Assembly: GCA_900546575.1 (NCBI GenBank)
Contig: URDM01000078.1
Coordinates: forward strand, 1 to 13,386
Source: an uncultured Prevotella sp.
Lineage (GTDB): Bacteria; Bacteroidota; Bacteroidia; Bacteroidales; Bacteroidaceae
Direction of reading: 5' to 3'
Length of the DNA stretch: 13,386 bases
A program made the position numbers and the translations under genes. The notes under the pieces were generated by a model, which saw only the letters and a list, made by a program, of their open reading frames with translations, had not been told where the DNA came from and did no database searches. Positions 1 to 6,689 of the stretch are shown here, one piece after another. The stretch's first letter is position 1, and every line of letters starts with the position of its first letter.

Positions 1-419
1 AAGCACACCTTAACACCCTGCTCCTCAAGATAGTTTGCCACCATATTGGTGCTCATTATCTCGCCCTGAGCCACGATATTCTTCTCCTCAAAGCTTGTAA
101 ACAAGTCCTTGGTGAAAGAACGCAGATAGTTGAATTCGGAGGCAAGGAATTCCTTGGTACGCTGCTTGTATTCGTCTGTGGAGTAGAGTTGCTCCACATG
201 GTCCATATATTTTCTTTCGAGATTGTTAATTACATCATTAGCTCCATCCGAATTCTTCTTGTAGAGATAGTTTGAAATCTCGACAAGCGAGTTGGTTGTT
301 CCCGACATTGCCGAGAGGACAATGAAAACCTGTTCGCCCGATTCTGACACCATTGCCGCTACCGACTTCATGCGCTCTGGTGTTCCTACGGAGGTTCCTC
401 CAAACTTCATTACTTTCAT
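1..419 (-). CDS. lysC: Aspartate kinase, N-terminal part (gene runs off the left edge)
   Basis: Aspartate kinase phosphorylates aspartate in the cytoplasm, the first step towards lysine, meso-diaminopimelate, threonine and methionine. The 139 complete codons seen here begin MKVMKFGGTSVG, and the KFGGTSV nucleotide/substrate-binding motif sits at residues 5-11. It continues with VLSAMSGTTNSLVEI and a later AQGEIMS segment, both typical of the amino-acid kinase fold of this family. The ATG at 417-419 is chosen because the motif follows immediately; a second ATG three codons on is possible. It lies 13 nt after the stop of the ftsE-type gene and is probably co-transcribed with it. The C-terminal ACT domains are outside the window, so fusion to homoserine dehydrogenase (ThrA type) cannot be excluded. 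The LysC symbol rests on my recollection of Bacteroidales single-function kinases. Confidence 0.9.
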   Translation of the reverse strand, partial: MKVMKFGGTSVGTPERMKSVAAMVSESGEQVFIVLSAMSGTTNSLVEISNYLYKKNSDGANDVINNLERKYMDHVEQLYSTDEYKQRTKEFLASEFNYLRSFTKDLFTSFEEKNIVAQGEIMSTNMVANYLEEQGVKVC

Positions 420-432
420 AGTGTGTATATTT

Positions 433-1131
433 TTATTTGTTATTATCTTTGTTTGTTTTGTCTGTCATCTCAATCAGTTTTCCCTCCTCACATTTATAAA
501 CGCGACCTGGGAAACGTTCAATCAGTCCGTGGTTGTGGGTTGAAATCACCACGGGGGTACCCGTATGACTAATCTCATAGAGCAGTCCGACAATCTTCTC
601 GGCTGTATCGGGATCAAGATTGCCTGTCGGCTCATCGGCTACGATCATCTTGGGATGATTGAGCAGGGCACGTGCAATAGCAATACGCTGCTGTTCACCA
701 CCTGAGAGTTCGTGCGGGCACTTGAATTTCTTGTCTTCCATACCCACAGCCGCCAGCACATTGTCTATACGGTCGTCAATTTCCTTCTTGTCCTTCCATC
801 CGGTAGAATGGAGTACAAACTCCAGATTCTTGTAGATGTTACGGTCGTGAAGCAGCTGGAAGTCCTGGAATATAATGCCCATATCACGACGCAGAGCCGG
901 AACGTCCTTACGCTTCAACGTTGTCAAGTCTCTACCGAGCACATTGGCAGTCTCGGCATCGTCCTTGTCGATATCCACCTCGCAATATAGGGTTTTAAGC
1001 AGAGTCGACTTTCCCGACCCCACCTTACCTATTATATATACAAACTGGTCAGCATCCACTTGAAAATCCACGCCTTCGAGAATCATCTCGTCAGCCTGAT
1101 AGATATTGACCTTGTTATATTCTAACAACAT
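433..1131 (-). CDS. ftsE: FtsE-type cell-division ABC transporter ATPase
   Basis: This is a 232-residue single ABC ATPase domain with a complete motif set. Walker A is GKVGSGKS (35-42), the Q-loop glutamine is in IIFQD (Q89), the signature is LSGGEQ (142-147), Walker B is MIVADEP (162-168), and the switch histidine is in STHNH (H199). The length and the short lysine/asparagine-rich tail fit FtsE, which pairs with the membrane protein FtsX to control peptidoglycan hydrolases at the division site. No ftsX is adjacent, so the partner must be encoded elsewhere. Related small ATPases (LolD, MacB-type) share these motifs and cannot be ruled out from sequence alone. The gene sits between hisIE (31 nt upstream) and aspartate kinase (13 nt downstream) and is probably read as part of the his transcript. 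Confidence 0.85.
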   Translation of the reverse strand: MLLEYNKVNIYQADEMILEGVDFQVDADQFVYIIGKVGSGKSTLLKTLYCEVDIDKDDAETANVLGRDLTTLKRKDVPALRRDMGIIFQDFQLLHDRNIYKNLEFVLHSTGWKDKKEIDDRIDNVLAAVGMEDKKFKCPHELSGGEQQRIAIARALLNHPKMIVADEPTGNLDPDTAEKIVGLLYEISHTGTPVVISTHNHGLIERFPGRVYKCEEGKLIEMTDKTNKDNNK

Positions 1132-1162
1132 AATATCGATATGTTTTTTGAATTCTTATATT

Positions 1163-1777
1163 TTAATGTTTGTGCCAACTTGGAGCATGGCGCTCCTTGA
1201 GTTCCTTGGCTATGTCTTCTATACGCAGTCCCTTGCTTGTGAGCAGCACAATCAAGTGATAGAACATGTCGGAAGCCTCATATATGAGTCGGTCGTTGGT
1301 GCCGTTTGTAGCCTCGATTACAGCCTCAAGAGCCTCCTCGCCCACCTTCTGTGCCATACGGTTCAGTCCGTCCTTGAACAGCGACGTGGTGTACGAGCCT
1401 TCGGGCATTTCCTCATGACGCTTGTTGATGAAGTCCTGCAGTTCGGTGAGGAACAGCAGCGGGTTGGCATCATTGGTCTCGCCCCAGCAGGTGTCAGTAC
1501 CGAGATGGCAGGCAGGTCCGGTAGGGTTCACTCTAACCAAGAGAGTGTCGTTGTCGCAATCCACCTTTATGTCTACGAGATTGAGAAAATTGCCAGATGT
1601 CTCGCCCTTTGTCCACAAGCAGTTGCGTGAGCGGCTCCAGAAGGTCACCTTGCCCGTAGCCAGAGTCTTCTCGTAGGCTTCGCGATTCATGTAGCCCAGC
1701 ATCAGCACGTTACGTGTTGTATTGTCTTGTATAATAGCAGGAACGAGTCCGTTCATCTTTTCGAAATCTATATTCAT
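1163..1777 (-). CDS. hisIE: Bifunctional phosphoribosyl-AMP cyclohydrolase / phosphoribosyl-ATP pyrophosphohydrolase
   Basis: This fused enzyme catalyses two successive steps of histidine synthesis: PR-ATP to PR-AMP (HisE half), then ring opening to ProFAR (HisI half). From the ATG at 1775-1777 it is 204 residues long. The HisI half (about 1-105) carries the zinc/magnesium ligands DCDND (73-77), PACH with C90 and H91, and C97 in TCW. The HisE half (about 108-204) has the all-alpha MazG-like metal motif GEEALE (E147, E148, E151) and EASD (E167, D170). A TTG two codons upstream extends the frame, but the ATG start gives the usual family N-terminus. It begins 30 nt after the hisF stop and is followed by ftsE after 31 nt. 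Confidence 0.96.
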   Translation of the reverse strand: MNIDFEKMNGLVPAIIQDNTTRNVLMLGYMNREAYEKTLATGKVTFWSRSRNCLWTKGETSGNFLNLVDIKVDCDNDTLLVRVNPTGPACHLGTDTCWGETNDANPLLFLTELQDFINKRHEEMPEGSYTTSLFKDGLNRMAQKVGEEALEAVIEATNGTNDRLIYEASDMFYHLIVLLTSKGLRIEDIAKELKERHAPSWHKH

Positions 1778-1807
1778 AACCAATCGTTTTATTTATGAGG
1801 TTCCTTT

Positions 1808-2566
1808 TTATATTCTTGTTTTCACTCCCTTTCCATTCAGAAACCGTTTGAGTTCCGGAATGCTTATCTCGCCAAAATGAAACACGCTTGCAGCAAGAGC
1901 CGCGTCAGCCCTACCTATGCTGAAAGCATCGTAGAAGTGCTGCATGTTGCCCGCTCCTCCACTTGCTATAATGGGTATTGGCAGCGTCGACAGCTGCGCA
2001 AGCGCCCCGTTGGCATAGCCGGTCTTCACTCCGTCGTGATTCATGCTGGTGAAGAGTATTTCGCCAGCTCCTCGGTCGGCCACCTCAGCAGCCCAATCGA
2101 ACAGACGGCGTTCGGTGCGCTCTCGCCCACCCTTTACATAGCAATACCATTCGCCATCAGCCTCCTGACGTGCGTCAATAGCACATACGCACACCTGCGA
2201 ACCGATCTTCGACGATATTTCGTCTATAAGCTGCGGGTTGCGTATTGCAGCCGAGTTGATGCTCACCTTGTCGGCTCCTGCATACAGCAGACGCTCAACA
2301 TCAGAAAAGGCGTTGATGCCACCGCCAACAGTAAACGGAATGTTTATCACTTTGGCTACTCTTTCCACCATCTCGGTGAATGTATTGCGTCCTTCAGCAC
2401 TTGCTGTGATGTCGAGAAACACCAGTTCGTCAGCTCCCTCTTCGCTATATCGTCTTGCAAGCTCCACGGGGTCGCCTGCGTTGCGCAGATTCTCGAAGTT
2501 GACACCCTTAACGGTCTGTCCGTCTTTCACATCAAGGCATGGTATGATTCTTTTGGCAAGTCCCAT
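1808..2566 (-). CDS. hisF: Imidazole glycerol phosphate synthase, cyclase subunit HisF
   Basis: HisF is the (beta-alpha)8 barrel subunit that uses ammonia from HisH to convert PRFAR into imidazole glycerol phosphate and AICAR, linking histidine and purine synthesis. The 252-residue product has the family N-terminus AKRIIPCLDVKDG. The two catalytic aspartates are D12 (in CLDV) and D131 (in CAIDAR), matching D11 and D130 of the Thermotoga enzyme. Phosphate-binding glycine loops appear at TVGGG (79-83) and ASGGAG (201-206). The ATG at 2564-2566 is supported by this conserved N-terminus even though it lies 35 nt inside the end of hisA. That arrangement suggests translational coupling. Its partner HisH is two genes upstream. 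Confidence 0.97.
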   Translation of the reverse strand: MGLAKRIIPCLDVKDGQTVKGVNFENLRNAGDPVELARRYSEEGADELVFLDITASAEGRNTFTEMVERVAKVINIPFTVGGGINAFSDVERLLYAGADKVSINSAAIRNPQLIDEISSKIGSQVCVCAIDARQEADGEWYCYVKGGRERTERRLFDWAAEVADRGAGEILFTSMNHDGVKTGYANGALAQLSTLPIPIIASGGAGNMQHFYDAFSIGRADAALAASVFHFGEISIPELKRFLNGKGVKTRI

Positions 2567-3296
2567 AATCGTTCATTTTTTTAATGAGGTGACTTATACG
2601 TTCTATGTCTATGCGTCCTTCGTAGTAAGCCTTTCCGAACACTACAGCCGGAATGCCTGCCTCGTCAAGAGCGATAATGTCATCGGCCGACGACACGCCT
2701 CCACTTGCTATGAGGTGAAGGTCGGGGAAGCGCTTCATTATCTTACGGTACAACTCGATGGATGTGCCTGAGAGCGCTCCGTCCTTTGAGATGTCGGTAC
2801 ACAACACCTGGCTTATGCCTTTGGCCTTGTAGAAGGCGATAAAATCGAATATGTCACGTTCGGTATGTTCCAGCCATCCGTTTATGGCTATCTTGCCGTC
2901 AAGCACGTCTGCGCCTAATATTATACGCTCCGGTCCGTAACGTTTCAGCCAATCGGCAAACATCTCGGGATTGGTATACGAGATGCTTCCTATCGTCACC
3001 ATCGACGCTCCGTTGTCGAAAGCCGTGTCCATGTCGTGCTGCGTCTTGATGCCGCCGCCAAAGTCCACCTTGAGATTTGTACCCTTGCACACTTCGCTTA
3101 GTACGTCAGCATTTACAACGTGTTTGGACTTCGCCCCGTCCAAGTCGACCATATGAAGTCGCTTGAAACCTGTCCTTTCCAGTTCGGCAGCCATATCTAT
3201 CGGCTTGCCATACACTTTCTTCTGCGAGTAGTCGCCCTTGGTGAGCCTTACGCATTCGCCGTTGATAATATCGATGGCAGGTATCAGTTCTATCAT
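2532..3296 (-). CDS. hisA: ProFAR isomerase HisA
   Basis: HisA isomerises ProFAR to PRFAR by an Amadori rearrangement and is a (beta-alpha)8 barrel homologous to HisF. The 254-residue product starts IELIPAIDIINGECVRL. The catalytic acid/base pair is D9 (in AIDI) and D130 (in GADV). Glycine-rich phosphate loops lie at VDFGGGIK (77-84) and ASGGV (197-201). The start codon shares an ATGA overlap with the hisH stop. The 3' end is unusual: the frame runs 35 nt into hisF, adding a tail (about DYGTCQKNHTMP) past the last conserved helix. The enzyme is slightly longer than the common 240-odd residues, and the tail is probably dispensable. Confidence 0.96.
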   Translation of the reverse strand: MIELIPAIDIINGECVRLTKGDYSQKKVYGKPIDMAAELERTGFKRLHMVDLDGAKSKHVVNADVLSEVCKGTNLKVDFGGGIKTQHDMDTAFDNGASMVTIGSISYTNPEMFADWLKRYGPERIILGADVLDGKIAINGWLEHTERDIFDFIAFYKAKGISQVLCTDISKDGALSGTSIELYRKIMKRFPDLHLIASGGVSSADDIIALDEAGIPAVVFGKAYYEGRIDIERISHLIKKMNDYGTCQKNHTMP

Positions 3297-3886
3297 ATGA
3301 GTTCAATGAAGTTTCTTAATATCTGTTCGCCTATGCTGCCACTCTTTTCGGGGTGAAACTGAGTTGCGTAGAAGTTGTCCTTTCTCAGAGCTGCGCTGAA
3401 TGGCAGAGTGTAGTCGGCCTCAGCGATGGTATAATCGCACACGGGCACATAATAGCTATGTACGAAATACACGAAATCGTCTTCGCCAACGTGCTCAAAC
3501 AGCCCCGTCTTGAGGTTGTGTATATTGTTCCATCCCATAGCAGGCACCTTTTCGCTGCTGTCTGTAGGGACAAAGCGCTTCACGTCTACGGAGAATATTC
3601 CCAGACAGTCGGTATTGTCCTCTTCCGAATGTCGGCACATGAGCTGCTGTCCTATACATATTCCAAGTACGGGCTGGCGTAATGCTCTTATCAGCCTGTC
3701 GAGGTTGTGTTCTTTCAGATACTTCATTGTCTCGCCGGCAGCCCCCTGTCCGGGGAATATAATCTTGTCTGCCGACATCAACGCTTCTGGCGAATCTGTT
3801 ATAACGGGATTGCACCCGATGCGTTGCAAGGCGTTGACTACCGACCTAATGTTACCAGCATTATACTTGACTATTGCTATCTGCAT
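3293..3886 (-). CDS. hisH: Imidazole glycerol phosphate synthase, glutaminase subunit HisH
   Basis: HisH hydrolyses glutamine and channels the ammonia to HisF. From the ATG at 3884-3886 it is 197 residues and begins MQIAIVKYNAGNIRSV, the expected start of this class I glutamine amidotransferase. The nucleophile is C77 in GICIG, and the histidine/glutamate partners are H178 and E180 in FHPEKSG. The oxyanion loop reads PGQGAA where PGVG is more usual, and the residue after GICIG is Q rather than the common M or H. The frame is open further upstream (an ATG at 3922, a TTG at 3931), but those extensions lie outside the conserved fold. This is the first gene of the his block, and its TGA overlaps the hisA ATG. 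Confidence 0.95.
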   Translation of the reverse strand: MQIAIVKYNAGNIRSVVNALQRIGCNPVITDSPEALMSADKIIFPGQGAAGETMKYLKEHNLDRLIRALRQPVLGICIGQQLMCRHSEEDNTDCLGIFSVDVKRFVPTDSSEKVPAMGWNNIHNLKTGLFEHVGEDDFVYFVHSYYVPVCDYTIAEADYTLPFSAALRKDNFYATQFHPEKSGSIGEQILRNFIELI

Positions 3887-3968
3887 AAGCTTTGTGTTTT
3901 GTTGAGATACATAAGGCTTCATGCCTATCAAGCATGAATATTTGACATGTTAGGGGTGCTATCCTCGG

Positions 3969-3976
3969 CAAAGTTA
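3969..3976 (-). promoter_or_regulatory. Candidate promoter -7 box for the hisHAFIE-ftsE-lysC block
   Basis: On the minus strand the sequence TAACTTTG matches the Bacteroidota -7 consensus TAnnTTTG. It lies in the 224-nt gap between the ABC-F gene and hisH. Transcription from it would give a leader of roughly 75 nt. No convincing TTTG -33 element is seen 18-21 nt upstream, where the sequence is AT-rich. Within the predicted leader, 3919-3924 and 3932-3937 form a small hairpin (TCATGC/GCATGA). Confidence 0.5.
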
Positions 3977-4110
3977 CAAATTTTTCTGTTTTTATAATAT
4001 GATTTTGCCGTTTTTTAATGTCCTGTCAGCTCATTATAACACGATTGACTCATATAATGGCTTATAAATGTCATTTTTATGCAAATACGAGCGCCCTATT
4101 TTACGATTTG

Positions 4111-6063
4111 TCACGCCAGCGACTCAAGTTCTTCCGATAGTTGCGTCCAGCGTTCCTCTTCCTCGTCCATACGCATCTTTACGGATGTGTATTCGTTGAC
4201 GAGCTGCATGTCGGATGCGCCTTCGGGCGTACATAGCTTCTCGTCGAGTTCCTTCAGTCGGTTTTCCATCGACTCTATCTTAGCCTCCGACTCCTTGACG
4301 AGTTTCTCTATCTTGCGTATTTTCTTCTGCTTCTCCTTGTGCTCGGCATAGCTTTCCTTAGCCTGCGACTTCTCTGTGTCGTCAGCCTTATTTGCCGAAT
4401 CGGCATTAGCCGAATTTGCAGCAAACGTGCTTGCCGTGTTCAGGGCTGCCATGTCTTCCACGTTGTGCGCCCGCAGATAGTCGTAGATGCCGCCCAAGTG
4501 CTCGCGCACCTTGCCTCCGCCGAATTCGTACACCTTGCTTACGAGACCGTCAAGGAATTCGCGGTCGTGGCTTACGATGATGGCTGTTCCGTCGAAGGCG
4601 AGTATTGCCTCCTTAAGCACCTCTTTCGATGGAATGTCGAGATGGTTGGTAGGCTCGTCGAGGATGAGCAGATTGACGGGTTCGAGCAGCAGCTTTATCA
4701 TTGCCAGTCGGCTGCGTTCGCCTCCCGAGAGCACCTTCACCTGCTTGTCCACATCCTCGCCACAGAACATGAACGAGCCCAGTATGTTCTTTATCTTCAG
4801 TCGGATGTCGCCCTTTGCTACATTGTCAATGGTCTCAAACACGGTCAGTTCGCCATCGAGCAGCTGCGCCTGGTTCTGGGCAAAGTAGCCTATCTGCACG
4901 TTGTGTCCAACCTTCAGGTTGCCGTCGAACGGGATCTCGCCCATAATACACTTCACGAGCGTTGATTTACCCTCGCCATTCTTGCCTACGAACGCCACCT
5001 TCTCACCTCGCTTGATGGTGAGGTCTACATCCGAGAACACGTTGTGGTCGCCATAGCTCTTGCCCACTCCGTCGCATATCACGGGATAGTCGCCCGAGCG
5101 CAGACATGGTGGAAACTTCAGGTGCATCGTGGCATTGTCTACCTCGTCCACCTCAATAGGCACAATCTTCTCCAGCTGCTTTATGCGGCTCTGCACCTGC
5201 ACGGCCTTAGTAGGCTTATAGCGGAACCGCTCTATGAAGTCCTTGATGTCGGCTATTTCCTTCTGCTGGTTCTCGTAGGCACGCAACTGCTGTTCGTGGC
5301 GTTCGTCGCGCAGCTTTATGTATTCGTCGTATTTCACACGATAGTCGTTCACCTGTCCGCAGGTGATCTCTATGGTGCGGTTTGTCACATTATTAATAAA
5401 AGCGCGGTCGTGGCTCACCAGCACCACGGCCTTGGCGCTCTGCTGCAGAAATCGCTCCAGCCATCCTATACTTTCGATGTCGAGATGATTGGTAGGCTCG
5501 TCGAGCAGCAGTATGTCGGGACGGCGCAACAGAATCTTTGCCAGCTCGATACGCATGCGCCAACCGCCCGAGAACTCGCTCGTGGGACGGTCGAAGTCTG
5601 TGCGCAAGAAACCCAGACCTGTCAGCGTACGCTCTATCTCAGCCTCATAGTTGTCGCCGCCCATCATCATGAAGCGGTCGTGCTCCTGCGCAAACTTCTC
5701 CACAAGTGCTGCATACGATTCACTCTCGTAATCGGTACGCTCTGTCAACTGGCGGTTAAGGTCGTCAATACGTGCCTTCATCTTTGTCACGTCCGAGAAA
5801 GCTTTGCGAGCCTCCTCCTTCACGGTGGTGTTGTCCTGCAGAATCATCACCTGTGGCAGGTAGCCTATAGTGGTGTCGTTGGGTATTGCCACCTTGCCGT
5901 CTGTAGGTTTCTGCAATCCGCATATTATCTTCAGCATGGTCGACTTGCCTGCTCCGTTCTTGCCCACAAGGGCTATGCGGTCGCGGTCGTTCACTACAAA
6001 GCTCACATTTCTGAACAATGGCTTTGCGCTGAACTCAACTGAGAGTCCTTCTATTGATATCAT
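4111..6063 (-). CDS. ABC-F family ATPase (ribosome-associated translation factor type)
   Basis: From the ATG at 6061-6063 the product is 650 residues with two ABC domains in tandem and no membrane segment, the ABC-F layout. Domain 1 has Walker A GKNGAGKS (34-41), signature FSGGW (164-168) and Walker B LLLDEPTNHLD (185-195). Domain 2 has GKNGEGKS (360-367), LSGGER (445-450) and LLILDEPTNHLD (465-476). Between them is the charged linker with FIERFRYKPTKAVQVQSR (277-294), the region that contacts P-site tRNA in EttA-like proteins. A low-complexity Ala/Ser/Asn/Asp stretch (about 544-562) leads into a C-terminal coiled coil (about 575-650) resembling Uup/YheS-type tails. The frame is open 45 codons upstream, but that part overlaps the lipoprotein gene and is not ABC-like. 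It starts 11 nt after the lipoprotein stop. I cannot say whether it rescues stalled ribosomes or confers antibiotic protection; the general Uup/YheS type seems more likely. Confidence 0.92.
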   Translation of the reverse strand: MISIEGLSVEFSAKPLFRNVSFVVNDRDRIALVGKNGAGKSTMLKIICGLQKPTDGKVAIPNDTTIGYLPQVMILQDNTTVKEEARKAFSDVTKMKARIDDLNRQLTERTDYESESYAALVEKFAQEHDRFMMMGGDNYEAEIERTLTGLGFLRTDFDRPTSEFSGGWRMRIELAKILLRRPDILLLDEPTNHLDIESIGWLERFLQQSAKAVVLVSHDRAFINNVTNRTIEITCGQVNDYRVKYDEYIKLRDERHEQQLRAYENQQKEIADIKDFIERFRYKPTKAVQVQSRIKQLEKIVPIEVDEVDNATMHLKFPPCLRSGDYPVICDGVGKSYGDHNVFSDVDLTIKRGEKVAFVGKNGEGKSTLVKCIMGEIPFDGNLKVGHNVQIGYFAQNQAQLLDGELTVFETIDNVAKGDIRLKIKNILGSFMFCGEDVDKQVKVLSGGERSRLAMIKLLLEPVNLLILDEPTNHLDIPSKEVLKEAILAFDGTAIIVSHDREFLDGLVSKVYEFGGGKVREHLGGIYDYLRAHNVEDMAALNTASTFAANSANADSANKADDTEKSQAKESYAEHKEKQKKIRKIEKLVKESEAKIESMENRLKELDEKLCTPEGASDMQLVNEYTSVKMRMDEEEERWTQLSEELESLA

Positions 6064-6074
6064 ATTTTCGTTTC

Positions 6075-6524
6075 TTATTCTTCTGTTTTTGTGACGGGGC
6101 CGTCGAGGTCTACCTTCCACGTTTCCCCTTCCTTTCTTAGCGTCAGCCGGCACTTGCCTTGCTTGCACATTCTGCCCGGGCGTCCTATTGAGTCGCACAA
6201 CAGGAAGTTGCGGACCGTCATTTTCACCCGTGCGCTGTCGCCGTCGATGTCGATGTCGTCGATGTCACACAATGCGCTGTCGGTCTGCGCGTTCAGCACG
6301 TCCACATCGCCCTGGCTGATGTTCGACGCATGAAATTCAATCCACTTGTACGAGCGGTCGGTACACAGCGCCAAAGCCTGCTTCAGGCGTAGATTGAAGT
6401 AGTTCTGGCCGAAGCTTTTGGCACAGGATTCCACAGCTGCATCGTCTTTTAGCGAGCATGCGCTTGCAAGGCACAACGCAGCGACAAGGGCGAAGGAGAT
6501 GAGTATTGTTTGTTTTGCTGACAT
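6075..6524 (-). CDS. Putative small lipoprotein of unknown function
   Basis: This is a 149-residue protein with an N-terminal signal: a short charged start (MSAK), a hydrophobic run (about 6-20), and ASAC with C23 as the likely lipidated cysteine. The lipobox is weak because -3 is Ala rather than Leu. The residue after C23 is Ser, so sorting cannot be decided. The mature part (about 125 residues) contains YFNLRLKQALAL and ends RKEGETWKVDLDGPV. That pattern of helices then strands with a W-K-V-D core suggests an NTF2-like/DUF4878-type fold, but this is inference from pattern only. Four cysteines remain in the mature part besides C23. It is the first gene of a two-gene unit with the ABC-F ATPase, with a 25-nt leader from a candidate promoter at 6556-6563. 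Confidence 0.72.
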   Translation of the reverse strand: MSAKQTILISFALVAALCLASACSLKDDAAVESCAKSFGQNYFNLRLKQALALCTDRSYKWIEFHASNISQGDVDVLNAQTDSALCDIDDIDIDGDSARVKMTVRNFLLCDSIGRPGRMCKQGKCRLTLRKEGETWKVDLDGPVTKTEE

Positions 6525-6555
6525 ACCCTATAACTTCTTTGGTTGATTACAACTA

Positions 6556-6563
6556 CAAAATTA
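6556..6563 (-). promoter_or_regulatory. Candidate promoter -7 box for the lipoprotein/ABC-F unit
   Basis: On the minus strand TAATTTTG fits the Bacteroidota TAnnTTTG -7 motif. The start codon at 6524 lies about 32 nt downstream, giving a leader of about 25 nt. At the expected -33 position (6584-6587) the minus strand reads GGTG, a poor match to TTTG. The box lies between the two lipoprotein and MBL start codons and interleaves with the plus-strand promoter at 6573-6604. Confidence 0.5.
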
Positions 6564-6572
6564 CTTATTTTC

Positions 6573-6604
6573 TTTGGCATATTCACCTCTTTTGCTTAAT
6601 TTTG
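6573..6604 (+). promoter_or_regulatory. Promoter of the MBL-fold hydrolase gene
   Basis: TTTG at 6573-6576 is followed after exactly 20 nt by TAATTTTG at 6597-6604. This is a full match to the Bacteroidota promoter layout (TTTG, about 19-21 nt, TAnnTTTG). Transcription should begin near 6611, giving a leader of about 80 nt before the ATG at 6690. Confidence 0.68.
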
Positions 6605-6618
6605 TATAAAAATCCAAA

Positions 6619-6663
6619 CCGACAAAGGCAAATGCATCTATATTCTGCACTTGCCCTTGCCGG
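6619..6663 (-). terminator. Long hairpin in the divergent region, best paired on the minus strand
   Basis: The arms 6619-6636 and 6646-6663 pair over 18 positions around a 9-nt loop. As plus-strand RNA there are three A.C mismatches (6622/6660, 6626/6656, 6632/6650). As minus-strand RNA all three become G.U wobbles, so the stem is unbroken. On that strand it is followed by a U-rich tail (TTTGGATTTTTATA), the form of an intrinsic terminator. On the plus strand it lies in the leader of the MBL gene and is followed only by TATTTTAATG. Which transcript it serves is not clear; a minus-strand antisense transcript of the MBL 5' region is one possibility. Confidence 0.6.
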
Positions 6664-6689
6664 TATTTTAATGTTTATAGAAGAAAAAA

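Noticed and set aside
3938..3957. Micro-frame (Met-Ser-Asn-Ile-His-Ala) in the hisH leader as a histidine attenuation peptide
   Set aside because: Only one His codon and six residues in all, with no alternative terminator/antiterminator pair visible; classical his attenuation needs a run of His codons.
4082..4110. Possible terminator after the ABC-F gene
   Set aside because: On the minus strand CAAATCG pairs with CGTATTTG only with a bulge, around a 14-nt loop, and without a real T-run.
5044..6042. 332-codon plus-strand frame opposite the ABC-F gene
   Set aside because: It lies wholly antisense to the first ABC domain, whose motifs are intact, and shows no domain of its own. Long antisense frames are common opposite GC-biased third positions.
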